The position numbers and the translations under genes are program-made. Positions 10,320 to 22,679 of a DNA stretch of 64,000 bases are shown piece by piece. Origin of the DNA: Calliopum simillimum (taxonomy: Eukaryota > Arthropoda > Insecta > Diptera > Lauxaniidae); assembly GCA_951812925.1 (NCBI GenBank), contig OX638370.1:83310004-83374003 (forward strand), read 5' to 3'. The notes beneath the pieces were generated by a model. The model did no database searches and was not told the origin of the DNA. It worked only from the letters and a program-made list of their open reading frames with translations. Each line of letters begins with the position of its first letter. The stretch's first letter is position 1.

Positions 10320-11568
10320 CGTCGCCTGAGTATTACTTTGCCGTAAACGCCAAAACACGCATTTTCAACTGAGGATGCAGTTTTATGTTTCCGAGTACGC
10401 TCTTTCTGAATATTTTATCCATTTCGTCCTATCTCCTTCCAATCCAGAGTTATAGAGTGTGACTTTTGCCGTATATCCAAAAAAATAGCTAGTTGAATTT
10501 TTAGTTTGCCGTAAAAGCCAAAAATATGGATATACGGCAAATTTTCCATATATTTTCAAATTTTTTTTTAGTTATTTTTGTTTTGCCGTACATGCATATG
10601 AATCATATAATAACTCACTATTGTTTTAATGCAATGCATTACTAAGCGTATAAACTTAAGCCAATTAGTGGATTAGTACATCAACCAGTGGTATACGAAC
10701 ATTCTGTTAGTATTTTGAAGAGGATAGATCCTCCGCTCTCAAAACTAACTCCAGCTTTACTACGGCAAGTTCGTTTCAATGCAAATGTAGATTTAATACT
10801 ATAATATAATTTATAGCGATACACTTTATACTTGTTATATTTGAAATAATTTCCCACATGAAAATAGCTTGTAAATGTACCTATTATTACGAAATTTTCA
10901 AAAATAAAATTATATTTTGTCTAAGATTCACTGCAAGCATATTAACAGCATTAAGTTTAATAACTTTTAAAAGACAATGAACAAATTTGCTAATTTTATT
11001 GATCGAAGTCATTTTCACATTTTAGCTCCGATTTTCAATATATTCAAGTTGACAAATTAGTTACATGCAAATTTGACCCATTTTAATATATTTCCCATAA
11101 ATGAACTATGGTAAGTTTTAAAAGTGCATGGTTTTGTCCTTAAAATGGCGAAAAAATGGACCATTTATCGTTATATTTGCAACAGTTATAGCCATTTAAA
11201 AACTATTTCCTATGCAAACATGCACCACATGTCGTATGAGTAATATTTATTAATATGGAAAAATAAAGACTCATATCAACATTTCCTGACATTTCTGCCG
11301 CCACAAACTATCTGTAAGTTAAAAAAAAGTGAGAAATATTTCATGAAATTTAAAAATTTTGCCAAACTACCTGAAGAAAAATTAATATAACTTAAAAAAT
11401 AGAAGGCGTAGGATTCTGTAATTAGTCAAAAACCAAATAAAATTATTTACTGAAAGTATTTATTAAGTTTGATCGGTTAGTTTGTTTGCAATTCCACCTC
11501 AAACTTAAAAAAGTGATTTCCCAAAAAAGTGAAATTGGCGTTTACGGCAAAGTAATACTCAGGCGACG
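10320..11568. mobile_element. Non-autonomous DNA transposon, ATTT target duplication, TTTGCCGTA motif array
   Basis: Terminal inverted repeats of about 32 bp start CGTCGCCTGAGTATTACTTT and are perfect in this stretch. Flanks are ATTT at 10316-10319 and 11569-11572 (4-bp duplication). Seven TTTGCCGTA-like motifs: 10337-10351, 10465-10478, 10505-10519, 10582-10590 on plus, and 10531-10541, 10759-10769, 11538-11552 on minus. The interior has no transposase. Four-base duplications occur in several superfamilies, so I do not assign one. Confidence 0.8.
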
Positions 11569-11572
11569 ATTT

Positions 11573-13215
11573 GTCTCTAGGCGATTTGATTGGTTGATTT
11601 CGTTCTCCGCTTTGCACTTATTGACAGAACTTGCTACCAATTTTGTCTCCGCTTTGTTCGTTTTGACAATTTGGCGCTACCTCTATAATTGTGCCATGAA
11701 TCCTGGGTTATCAATACGTTGCAACTTGCAAGTGTTACCATATCATAAATTTTACTGTAGTTTATCTACTAGCAAGTTTCACACTGACCTGAAGTATTTT
11801 TTTGTTTAAAATACAATACACTGAAGTATTTGTTTGATTCAGATTTTTTTTGACAATAATAGAAGAAGGCAGTGTTCATCAGTGTCAAAATGTAATCAGT
11901 GTACAATGAAGATTTGATTCTTGAATTTTTTGGATCATATACTTTAGTGCAGGGCAAAATAGGCGTGTAAGAAAAAACACTATATTTTAAGATGTTTTAT
12001 ATAGACCTCTAGTAGCAGTTTAGCCGTCACAGCATATTTTTGCAATAAAGGCGGTTCCACGCCCACTAAAAAGAGTTTCTAGTCTTCAATTTTAGAGCTG
12101 GTCTATCTTATTTAAATTAAAAAAATTTATAAAACAGAGTGAAGAGTGAACAGTCGAGACAGAGAATTTGCGAGTAATCGGCTTTGCCACGCCTATTAAA
12201 AACAAAATGCTTACTGGGATTCGGATTTTCTATCTTCCGAATTGAATAAAAATTGTTCCAGCGGTTCAATAATGACAGCGTTTTTTCTTAAGGTGCGTAG
12301 CAAGAAATTTTCAACTTTTTTATTCGTATATACAACTAAATTGCTGTCCTGTGAAGCAGGATATTTGGTAGAAACATAATTCATCTATGTTTTATAACTT
12401 TTTAAGAGACCGAATGGCTCACATTATTAATTTTAAAAATTAAAATCCAGGTGGGTAATTCATAATATTGAAAAGTTTAAATAAGCAGTGATAAGCAATT
12501 AAATCTTTTGACTGACACATGGTTATGTTACAAGAAAAAATAAATAAATAGACAAAGGTTTAACCAAACATGCCATGCTATTAACTCCTACACAACTGTA
12601 AAAGGAACGAAGTACACATATACAATTAAAGTTCAACATTGCATTCATTACCACGAAAAGAAAACCAAAGGATATACCCTACTGTGCCTCGTATGTTGGT
12701 TGTCAGATGCAAAAACTAATTTTCAACAATTTGACTACAGTTGCTTTTCAAATTGAACGAAATTGGCACAATAAGAGGCAAAAATTTATAAAGGATTGAA
12801 ATGCTCTAAAACCAACATATGCCAAGAACAACAATAGAGGGCAGGAACACACAGCAATAACACTGAGCAAAAGTTGAAAAAACACAAAACTCCTCTCATT
12901 CCACCACACTATTAGACATTTTTGTGAAAAGCATCCTGCAGGCAAGAAAACAGAATTAAATCATGACTCACTCATGCTGTTTTTACTTTTTAACAAATTA
13001 AAGTGAGACTGCTCGACACTAGAGACGCAACGCAGCAATCACAACAACAAAAACATCGTTGGTAACAACAACAGAAAAAGCAACAATTTCACCCATTTTA
13101 TTAGTATGTATTAGAAATAATAGCAACAGTAATAGTAGCAGGAAAAATAAAGAAAACAATTAACCTATTGTCAACCGCAGTCGATGGAAAGGAAAGAGTA
13201 TTGAATGCATGCACA
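11573..13215. other. Nothing recognised
   Basis: AT-rich spacer. A phrase of the 'GGCGTGGC/ACGCCCACTAAAAA' type near 12060 and 12190 resembles interior text of the dispersed repeats. No gene or clear element end. Confidence 0.45.
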
Positions 13216-13420
13216 TTAGACCTATCATTTGTTATATGGGAAAAATTAGAAATGAAAGCCCATGCTCCCAGGAGCTAAAAAGTTTTCTATTAGTGCAAGT
13301 ATCAACCATAAAAATTTTTGTCCCGATCGGAAAATATTTGACCGTGCCGCAAGACCGTTAAATGTCGGAAAAACGCTATTTATATGGAAAAAATGGGGCT
13401 TTAATCCCAAGAATCAGTCC
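13216..13420 (+). repeat. Dispersed repeat copy (matches 259-360)
   Basis: Shares TTAGACCTATC, CTCCCAGG(A/C)GCTAAAAAGT and TTTTCTATT(A/G)GTG(C/T)AAGTATCA with the start of the window. Non-coding. Confidence 0.6.
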
Positions 13421-14391
13421 TATCTTTGAAAATATTTCACATAAGTGAATGAGATTTGGTAAATACATATATGAACAATGCTTGAGTAAATTGCATCCAA
13501 TAAAAAAATGGGCGATGCGCCCTCGACCCGAAATTCTTGTGTCTTCATTTTTTTTTTTTTTTTTCACATATTTCAGAAATTTAGTTAGTTATCTTCATTT
13601 TACATTATGATAATTTTTTCTCTACATCTAATAGTTCCTGAGATAATTGGATTACAAAAACAAGTGTTTTTTCCAAACCATGAAAATTTAAAAAATCATA
13701 ATTTTGTTAATTTTCAACAAAACGAAAAATTCAAAAATACGTACTCGATCATTTCTATTTCAATATTACTTGATAGGTACTTCAAACTTTTTTCTTTTCA
13801 AGTGGTCAACATTGGGCTAATATATGAGAAAGGGTTCTTATGGGTACTACTTATTTCGCATTTCTTGTTGTTGAAAAAAAAAAAAAAAAATATGCTTGCG
13901 GTTATAAAATCTGCCTTTTAAAATAAAAAGCAATGTTTGTTAGCGCTGTAGCATCAAGTCAAAGAGGCCGATGAAAGAAAAGCGCTCGGTGTGAAAGCAA
14001 CAATGTTGTTAGTGTTGCTGCTTAAACTCATGTCTGCAATTGAGTCGAAAGTAAAATTAAAAGGCAGCAATACCAAAAAAACAACATAGAAATCATGAAA
14101 TTTATGAAAAAATAACAGCAACAGGAACAAGAACAAGTGCTTCATTTCAAAACATTATTATTAGTTAGTTACAGTGTGAACAAACACTTTGTCCTGCGAT
14201 TTTCTTTGATAATTAGATGTAAAATTTGCATTTGCATATTATATGGGTCCTTGGGTGTGTAATACTCGCAGTATTTCCAAAGCTTATTGACTGAACATAG
14301 GCAATTACAAATGCTAAAGGGCATTTTATTAAATAACGCGAAGCATTTTAAAGATCATATGATTTATAAGGGTTAGACTTTTATTTTGTAA
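13421..14391. other. Nothing recognised
   Basis: AT-rich spacer with CAA/AAC patches (14080-14140) and long A/T runs. Open frames are simple-sequence driven. Confidence 0.45.
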
Positions 14392-14393
14392 TA

Positions 14394-15632
14394 AGGACTG
14401 CGATCGATAAAATTGTCCGATACAAAGTTCAAAAAATCTCTGAAACTACAATAGTAGTCCGATTTCGAAACTGAAACTAATTTTTGAACCACCATTTTAT
14501 TACCATGTTTATTACGTACCTAATATTTTAATATAATTTTTTTTTTTTAATTTTTTAACTTTTCTGGCACCTCTTCCATTAAGGATTTTATGGTATTATT
14601 TGATACCTGTCTAGCTGCTGAACACCACTTTTCTCGAAAATCTGTAACATCTTTGGTTACTCTTTTATTGTCTTTATATCCCTTTTGACCAAAGCCCAGT
14701 ATCTTTTAATTGGCCCGAGTTCTGTACAGTTTCGCGGTTTTGCTGCACGAGTCACTAAACTCACATTGTTTTTTGAGCACCACTCAAAGGCAATTTTACT
14801 ATAATGACAAAATGCTAGGTCTGGCCAAAAGAAAGTGGAAATCTCATGCTTACGTAGGAAAGGCTTAAGTCTTTTCCAAGCATTCCTTAATATAGAATTC
14901 GGAGTTAATTGTTCCAGTGGTTACAAAAGGATTGCTCCTTTTGCCACAACTGTAGATTGCTTGCCAAACCAAGAACTTACGAGGAAATTCTGAATGTTTT
15001 TTTGACATCAACTTTTCGTCCACATTGCCCCGCAAGTCTGCAGTGTAAAACTCTTGGCCTGGAGGCTGCGAAAAATCGGCTGAAAGAAACAATTCGTCGT
15101 CCATGATGCAGCATTCGAATTTTTGAAAAAAATGAATTTTTAATTTCATGACGCTCTGTTTTGCTTCCGTGTTCTGCACAGCCTCTCTATGAGGAACTTT
15201 TTGTACCTTGAACGTCTTCAAACCAGCCTCCTTTTTGGTCTTGCGAATCAAAAACTCGCAACAGTACACCTTCTGTTTAAGTTGTCTGCATGAAATGTTG
15301 GGGTTCTACTTGAAAATTGTGACAATTTTCTTCTTTTTGTTTTGGTCACGGACGACTTTTTTTCAAAACTTTTGATACCAATTTCACATTTACTTTGCTA
15401 TTCCGAGCAAATTTTATTGATAGTGTATGGCGGGTGGTCTTGAAAAATTATTATTATTGACTTTCGAACTTTTAGCTCTTTTGCCATTTTTTAGTAGATA
15501 TGATGGACTTGGGTAAAAGTTTGAACACAATGGTTTTGGTACATTCATTTCAAGCTCTGCTTCGAAAATTGAGTACTTTGGAAACTGGTTATTGGATAAA
15601 ATGTATCGGACAATTTTATCGATCGCAGTCCT
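14394..15632 (-). mobile_element. IS630/Tc1/mariner-type element, copy 1
   Basis: Terminal inverted repeats AGGACTGCGATCGATAAAAT at the left and its complement at the right, about 30 bp. TA flanks at 14392-14393 and 15633-15634. Length is 1239 bp. The minus strand carries a broken transposase (see 14560-15300). Confidence 0.85.
14560..15300 (-). pseudogene. Transposase remnant, copy 1
   Basis: The readable part includes CIMDDELFLSADF (first catalytic Asp region), FPRKFLVWQAIYSCGKRSN, FVTTGTINSEFYIKECLEK, FFWPDLAFCHYS (second Asp) and a third block CTELGPIKRYWAL where the usual Glu of PIERYWA is Lys. The C-terminal end has in-frame stops. The element is therefore inactive. N-terminal DNA-binding region is unclear. 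Confidence 0.8.
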
Positions 15633-15826
15633 TACCTACATACATTTGTATTAAATATCTATTCAAATAATCACCTAAGCACATGTGAAATCTACGGAAG
15701 ATTCAATCATTAAGCCAGAATTTTTTTTTTTATTTTTATTTTTTTTTTTGAGTAGCTTAAAATGGATGAGGTGAAACAAGAGATATAAAGGATTTTTATA
15801 AGTGTTGGTCGCTTTATACGATACTA

Positions 15827-16648
15827 AGGACTGCCCTAGAAAAATTTGATACTTTTATTCCTTAAGATTATGATTTACCTGATGATCGTGAAGGTCGAAA
15901 TATGGAAACATGACGATTAAAAAAATATAAAACACTTGGTGAACAGACTTTAAACGATAAGATGTCTAGCAATCAAGAACCAACGGGTCATTTTGAACTA
16001 TAGAAAGGGTCAAGTTGTTACGCGGAAAAGGGCTCAGTATAGACCCACAGTTGGTGAAAAACGTGAAGTGTCTTTTTAAGCAGAATCCCAACACTTCAGA
16101 ACGAGATGTGACTGCCAGAGCAGGAACCTCAAAATCGTTCATAAACAGACAAAAGAAAAAAATTAAGCTAAAGACCTACAGAGTTCAAAATATACCAGAC
16201 CGTTCCGATGAAAAGCAGTTAGAGGTTCAAAAGCGAGCTCGAAAGTTATATGTCGGTTACCGGACTAAATTTGACTGCTGCATAATGGACGATGAAACAT
16301 AAGTTAAGGCAGATTTTAAACAGCTACCAGGACACAAATTTTATACCTGTTCGGAGAAGGAGCAGGTACAGATCAAATATAAAGAGAAGAAAATTACAAA
16401 ATTTACCAAGCAGTATATGGTTTGGCAGGCCATATGCACCTGCGGTCTGCGTACAAAACTTAATGAAGGGTCTTAAGAAAAAAGTAGAATATTTTTATAT
16501 AAAATAAATATTTGTTAATAGTGTAAGGTTATTTATGTTCGTTATACTACCCATTAATAAACAAAAAAACAAAATTAAAAAAAAAAATGCATTACGTATT
16601 TTTTAATTGATGAAAAACAAAGTATAAAAATTTTTCTGGGGCAGTCCT
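15827..16648 (+). mobile_element. IS630/Tc1/mariner-type element, copy 2 (deletion derivative)
   Basis: Ends AGGACTGCC(C)TAGAAAAA and its inverted form, TA flanks at 15825-15826 and 16649-16650, 822 bp. It lies about 195 bp from copy 1 and on the opposite strand. Confidence 0.85.
16015..16507 (+). pseudogene. Transposase remnant, copy 2
   Basis: An N-terminal helix-turn-helix-like stretch (VKNVKCLFKQNPNTSERDVT, AGTSKSFINRQKKK) leads to DCCIMDDET, then a nonsense codon replaces the expected Tyr. Reading continues to QYMVWQAICTCGLR and jumps directly to the C-terminal NLMKGLKKKV. The catalytic core with the second Asp and the Glu is deleted, so it is a non-autonomous derivative. Confidence 0.82.
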
Positions 16649-16650
16649 TA

Positions 16651-17265
16651 TTTTCCATTAAAGTACAATATGTATTTTCAATCTTGTAAAAAAATATGGC
16701 CTTAGAAAAAAGGCGAGGATTTCCTAAATCAAACTATAATTTGTTAGCGTTCAAATTATTTAATTTTAGTCTTTAAGATTTCAAAGGGACAATAACGTCC
16801 AAAGTAATCGCCTATGTGTCGGGAGCAAACACAATTTATCCTCTAATGTTTCAATATAAAAAAAAACTTTTATAAAACAAGCATGTTGCGTAATCTAATA
16901 ATCTGTTTAGAATAATACATATAATTCTAAGTACTCGTTAAAGCAAACATATTTAATGTAACACCTAATTTTTTAAAAAAGTCTCAATAAATCTTTACTT
17001 ACTTACTTGTTAGCGTTCAAGGAATTGAAACTTGAAAAACGCATTTCTTTAATCATCCAAACTGTCACCTTAGGTTAATAAAGAGCGAAATTTATGATTT
17101 CTACACTGACCCATTGAATGCAAATTTTCACAAGACGTTTAACACTTACAATTTATGAAGAACCTACAAAAATTCAATAATGTCGATCGATAGAGAAATT
17201 GAATTTGATTTTCTTACAGTTTTTGATATCAATACCATCGGCATTGAGCGAATTTATTTAAGCTT
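16651..17265. other. Nothing recognised
   Basis: AT-rich spacer between mobile elements, no domain-bearing frame. Confidence 0.45.
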
Positions 17266-17600
17266 TTATACCGCCCATACAAAAGGCAACCAAAATACAC
17301 ATATATACTACGAATTGTAAGCCGCAAGCTCTGAGAAAAAACTGGGCAAATTCGGGCAAGAAGGTACCTCCCATATAAGTAAAAGCTTCAAACACTATAC
17401 TGAAAGCGGTTTTTAAGATAATCGAACCAAATTTGACGCAGACACTAAGAATTATAAATGCAAGCTCTCAACAAAAATTGTGTGAAATCGGACAAGGGGG
17501 CCGTGGCACCTCCCATATTAGCAAAAGTTTCAAAATGCTATACTGAAAGAGTTTTTTGAGATAATCCAACTAAATTTCACTCAAATACTAAAAACTATGA
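17266..17600 (+). repeat. Dispersed repeat copy (matches 1440-1700)
   Basis: Contains two internal tandem versions of 'GCAAGCTCT..(A)AAAA(C/T)TG .. TCGG(A/G)CAAG .. CACCTCCCATAT(A/T)AG(T/C)AAAAG', as in the interior of the ATACCCTACAC element, but without its ends. Confidence 0.65.
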
Positions 17601-18117
17601 TTTCATTTTAGAGTGACCATAACTTTTCAAGGAAAAATCGTAGATGACCACTCACCACTTTTTTGGAAAGGAGAAGAGCAAAGTATTCTAGACCACTTTA
17701 CGGAATAGTGTAGAAAAAATCCTTGGGTCCAGGAACTTAATTTGAAAAACAGCAAAAACGTCGTTTTTTGCACTTTATGATTAGGATACCTAGAAATTCT
17801 GACGATGTAGAGGGATTCTGTGGCCAGTTTTTGGACTCAGCACAACAAAATCTATTGGAATCGTTTTTTAAAACTAGGAAAAGTTCATCTGTTAAAATGG
17901 TGCAAAACTGTCAACATGTTTTCGAAATTGTTTTTTGTCCATTATTTATTTATGGTGTGGAGTTCGGTAAAATTGTTCACCTATTTGAATAGAGGAAAGG
18001 TTAAGCTTCAGTTTGGTTCATATTTCTTATTGGCCATGTAATCAAAACGGACGCTATAACAGTACTAAGTCGAAAATAGCAAACATGTTGACAGTTTTGC
18101 TTCTCACTGTATATATT

Positions 18118-18206
18118 GTAGAAAAAAGGGCACTCATATTTTAACCAACACCATGATCAGGTAAATCAGAATCTTAAAAAACAAAAGTGTAAATTTTTTC
18201 TAACAT
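18118..18206 (-). mobile_element. End fragment of the same Tc1/mariner-type family
   Basis: The text from TTGTAGAAAAAAGGGCACTC through GATCAGGTAAATCAGAATCT to AAATTTTTTCT matches the 5'-side terminal region of copy 3 (19705-19800). It stops before the GGGGCAGTCCT terminus. Confidence 0.6.
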
Positions 18207-18531
18207 AGTTATTCGGTACTATTATTGTATATGGGGATTTTCATGGTGTCGCACGTGACCGTCGAACACATTTGAAGTAAAAAAAACGGATTTTTATTTT
18301 CACAACAGGCTTAATTTGTAGCTCTTAATTAGTACTATAATTATACTAAGTTTGATTTGGGGCAATTTTCCGTTTTCAAGATAATTGCAAAAAAGCCAAG
18401 GCGTTTGCACGGGACAAAAATAGAAGTGGTTTTCGGGGCCAGCAATTCAAACGCCGATTTCAGGAAAACCCGAGGCAATATTTCAATGTGACAATTTTTG
18501 GAATGTTGTGCATTGATGTCTTTTAAAAATA

Positions 18532-19811
18532 AGAACTGCCAAAGAAAAATTTGATACTTTGTTTTTCATCAATAAAAAAATACGTAATGAATTTTTTTTA
18601 AATTTTGTTATTTTGTTTATTAATGGGTAGTATAACGAACATAAATAACCTGACACTATTAACAAATATTTATTTTATATAAAAAAAACTTACTTTTTTC
18701 TTAAGACCCTTCATTAAGTTTTGTACAGTTGTTTCGTCGACAGTACCGTACGACCTTTGCCACTTATTTTTGAAATCTTTTAAACTTTTTGCAGTACTTT
18801 TACTCTTCCGAAGATCTGATTTCATTAGAGCCCAATATCTCTCAATAGGTCGAAGCTGTGGGCAGTTAGGTGGATTCGCATTTTTGGGTACAAAATTTAC
18901 ATTATTGCTATTGTACCATTCTATGGTGGCTCTAGAGTAGTGAGGGGTTCCTTAATCAGGCCAGAACATTACAGTACCCCTGTGCTCACGAATAAATGGC
19001 AAAAGACGTTTTTCAAGGCATTCATCAATATAAATTTTCGAGTTAATTGTGCCCTGTGTTACAAAAAAAACTGCTTCTCAGACCGCAAGTGCATATGGCC
19101 GGCCAAACCATATACTGCTTGGGAATTTTTTTTATTTTCTTCTCTTTAAATTTGCTCTGTACCTGTCCCTTCTCCGAACAGGTATAAAATTCATGTCCTG
19201 ATAGCTGTTTAAAATCTGCCTTAACGTATGTTTCATCGTCCATTATGAAGCAGTAAAATTTAGTCAGGTAATCGACATATAACTTTTGAGCCTCTTACTG
19301 CTTTTCATGGGAACGGTCTGGTACTTTTTGAACTCTGTAGCTTAAGTTTTTTCTTTAGTCTGTTTATATAAGATTTTGAGGTTCTTGCTCTGGCAGCCAT
19401 ATCTCGATCTGCTAGGAAAGTGTTAGGATTCTACTTAAAAAGGCGCTTCACCTTTTTCACCAACTGTGAGTCAGTCTATACTGGCTTTCCTACCTGAACC
19501 CTTTTTCCGCGTAATAAGTTGGCCCTTTCTATAATTCGAAATAACCCTTTGGACAGTGATTTTTGATGCACCTCTTTTTTGAGCAGTCACTGAATATTTT
19601 AATTCTGGTTTTTGCAGGCAAGTGTACAAAATGAGTTTGCGCTTTTTTTCTTGATTGCTAGACATCTTTATCGTTTGAAGTGCGTTTACCAAGTATTTTT
19701 GTAATCGTCATGTTATATAGAAAAAATAGCACCCATATTTCGACCTGCACGATCATGAGGTAAATCATAATCTTAAGGAATAAAAGTATCAAGTTTTTCT
19801 GGGGCAGTCCT
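18532..19811 (-). mobile_element. IS630/Tc1/mariner-type element, copy 3
   Basis: Ends AGAACTGCCAAAGAAAAATT and inverted AAGTTTTTCTGGGGCAGTCCT, TA flanks at 18530-18531 and 19812-19813, 1280 bp. It is the most complete copy of the family here. Confidence 0.85.
18700..19692 (-). pseudogene. Transposase, copy 3, frameshifted
   Basis: The start is MSSNQEKKRKLILYTCLQKP, with a helix-turn-helix SKITVQRVISNYRKGQ. After a frameshifted region come MDDETYVKADFKQLSGHEFY, YMVWPAICTCGLRSSFFCNT and, in another frame, VNFVPKNANPPNCPQLRPIE (third catalytic residue, Glu) and a C-terminus GTVDETTVQNLMKGLKKK. At least three frame breaks make it inactive. D, D and E positions are visible. Confidence 0.82.
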
Positions 19812-19881
19812 TAGTTTCGATTTTACCCAAATAATTATACTTTTCTTTTTAATTTAATTTTAATCACGGTCGCACGAGATA

Positions 19882-21220
19882 ATTTTTTTGCAAAATCATT
19901 TTTAATTGAAACTATAGAAAAAAAAAAAAAACCCATTACAAAACTTAGATATTTTTTGCAAAACTAAACGGTAATATGCAATAAATAAATAAAATTCTAT
20001 AGCGAAAATTCAGCCCTTATTTAGTAAGTAGCTGCTACTGCTACTTTTCCCTAACAACAATACAACAAATGCCGCAACGTGATTTGATTTGAAGGCACAA
20101 ATTCAATAAAAGTATCAATTGCACAAATGTTCTTTCGCAACTCGCACCTTTCAGCACAAAGGTTCGGTCGTCGTTCCATCTATCCAACGGGCCTGCTGGT
20201 GGTCATGCAAATTGAAAAGTGATGAAAGTTTTCCACAACCAACACAACATTTTTCTCGCCTTTGCATAAACAAACAGTTTAATTTCTTAAGTGGTCGACA
20301 GGGAAAAAGAGAATTTTTAAGTGAGTTCGTTGCTTGGTAGGTGGGTTGGTTGGCATTAAATAATTGATTGAAAATCATTTAAACATTTAATTTTGTTAAG
20401 ATTTTCAGCATTTTCAGAATAATGGGAAATTGTACTTATATATAGATATGTGCGGATACAAAAATACATTACTACAAGGAAAACATCATTGGTAGCTTTC
20501 AATGGGTCGGTCGCAATTATGCAAAATGCTGGAATTTAAGAAGGGTTTTGATTTCAATATGCTGATGATCATCATCAACAAAAATAATATTATGTTGAAG
20601 GCGATGGTGATGGTGATGATGATGATGATGGTGATGATGGTAATAATGATGCTACTTCAATAAATATTTTTTCGTGCGTTATCATAAATGTTGGTTGAAT
20701 GTTTTTTAAGTTGTTACAACAACAATTTTATGGTGTTGGTTAGATGGTTGCCTTATTTTTCTTTTTTTTTACAAAAAACGCGTTTAAATGTTTACTAATG
20801 GTTCGGTTCGAGTGTTGACTTAACAAAACAATAACAACAACAACAAAAACAACATACAGGAATAATATTGTAATAATAAAACAGCAAAGGAAAAGTGGAA
20901 GAGCAAAAATAACAACAAAAACAAAAATGGCAAAAAAAAAATGTGAAATGGCATGGTGCCGCAGGGGTAGCTTTCGTAAACGGGCTAAAGTTAATTTTCA
21001 TACAACATCAGAGGAATTTAACAACAGCAACGACAACAACAACAAAGCCAAAGTGAAAAAAAAGAACATTTACAGTATTGTGATAAAAAGTAGCAGTTTT
21101 TAATGAAATTGCTAAGTAACGGCTGATATTGTTGAAAAAAAAAAAAAAAACTAAGAGATTTATTCACAGAGTCTGGATTTAATGCAGAAAAAAAAAAGAA
21201 TTAAGTAACACAATTTTTAT
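19882..21220. other. Non-coding; microsatellites only
   Basis: Contains a (GAT)n/(GGT)n microsatellite at about 20597-20650 and CAA patches at about 20828-20930 and 21020-21045. Nothing else recognised. Confidence 0.5.
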
Positions 21221-21319
21221 TTGGCATTAAGCTTTATGTTGGAAAATAAAAAACTGACTGCAGCATCCTTAAGGCGTGACTGCAAAACAGACTTTTGTCA
21301 AGTGGACGCTTTCGATTTC

Positions 21320-21990
21320 AGCCTTTACTTAATCACGAGCAATTTTAAAGGATTGATTGACAATGTAAAAGTTTTTGAATTTTCTCTTAAACCATCCATT
21401 TTTATGTTTAAAAAACAAAGTACATTTTTTACCATAATAGTACAGTCATTTGATAGTTTTACCTGGAAATTTTTGCGGTATTTTTGCAAATGAGTTATTT
21501 TATAGATTTCGATGTGCTCTTTCAGAATTTCAACTTTGCTACCTCGAATCGTGTTAACCCTCGCCGCCATATTGGAAAAATAGAGTCCAAAATCAAATGT
21601 TTACTAACATGTATCTCTTTAACGGTTACATTTAGAGAAAAATATTGTGGCGCACTGTTGTAGGTTATAAAATTGACCTTTAGACTGTTTTCGTACGACT
21701 TATAACTCAGGGGATATCCTAATTCGAAATTTGAAAAAAATTAGTATATTGTGCATGCCTCTTAGGGGCTGTCCATAAACTCCGTGACGCTCCTAGGGGG
21801 GGGGGGGGGGCGGTTCAATACAGCTAATGAGTAGGCACAGTGGTGTATTGAGCTTAAAATTACGATAACTCATGAACGATGAGTCACACGTTTAAAGTAA
21901 TAATATCTATTTATAGGGAATTACATGCACTGTAAGCTACCTATATGACTTATAGTTAAGGAGATATTTTTTTAAAAACCAGAAATTTAG
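21320..21990 (-). repeat. Inverted copy of the repeat at 3990-4520
   Basis: On the minus strand the order matches 3990-4520, including CCAATATGGCGGCG, CGAGGTAGCAAAGTTGA, CTGAAAGAGCACATCGAAAT and AAATGACTGTACT. A short frame (81 aa, MAARVNTIRGSKVEILKEHI...) is shared, but 9 of the 10 codons that differ between copies change the amino acid, so it does not look constrained as protein. An insertion of about 65 bp, with a 15-G run, lies at about 21766-21830. Confidence 0.65.
21796..21810 (+). repeat. Poly-G run (15 G)
   Basis: Sits in a short insertion beginning GGGGCTGTCCATAAACTCCG, a wording typical of termini of other dispersed insect repeats (recalled, not searched). Confidence 0.9.
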
Positions 21991-22389
21991 AAAAAAACTG
22001 TTTTTTCAAAATATCTTCAAAACGGTTCGTTCTAGAAAAAAAAAAAATTTCGCGTATTGTAGAACGTTCAATTCCCTATAAGTGTGATTTCGAACTGTTT
22101 TTTCGTCCGACTTACTGTTCATGAGATATTGCTTCTTGAAAATCATTCAAAATTGAACATTGTATTACTATGGGCACTACTATATTAATTAATATTATTA
22201 AAGTAACAAAAACAAATTTTTATTGCAATGCAACGCAAACTATACATTAATACTTGATTCAAGAAAAAAAAAAAAAAACTGTTTAACTGTTCTGTAAAGT
22301 ATTGAACATTTTTTGGTTACATCTATGGCATACGGCTGAATTTAAAATTAGTCGGTTCGTTGAACATGTATAAAATGTGAAAGAAATTT

Positions 22390-22630
22390 TAATTTCGTTA
22401 AATCTAGTAACAGAATTGAAAGTCCTAATCTTTGCCTTTGAAACCTAATTTGAGTTATGTTGATATCTTTTTTTTCCTTAGAGATATCCTAACCCAAAAA
22501 GTCAAAAAATTGCGAAAAACCCGTTTTTTCAATTTTTCGGTCTACGATATCTCTTAGAAACATGAAGATATTTACATAATTTAAATTAGGTTTTAAAGAA
22601 AAAAATGAGGGCTTCCAAGTACTTAAATCA
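22390..22630 (+). repeat. Dispersed 'GATATCTTTTTTTTCC' repeat, copy 1
   Basis: Shares the order 'AAGTCCTAAT.. AATTTGAGTTATG.. GATATCTTT.. GAGATATCCTAACCCAAAAAGT.. CTACGATATCTC' with 30850-31030; shorter matches are at 36450-36545 and 39340-39440. Non-coding. Confidence 0.6.
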
Positions 22631-22679
22631 GATTTAACGAATAAATGATATGTTAAACTTTTTTTTTTTTTTGTTTTTT

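Larger units (their letters stand above)
18247..19881. mobile_element. Repeat family 'TGTCGCACGTGACC', copy 1 (split by copy 3)
   Basis: It begins TGTCGCACGTGACCGTCG and ends as an imperfect inverted form (CACGGTCGCACGAGATA). Left part 18247-18531 matches 34009-34310 in order; right part after 19811 matches the right end at 35108-35150. The 1280-bp mariner-type copy 3 is inserted in the middle. Confidence 0.6.
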
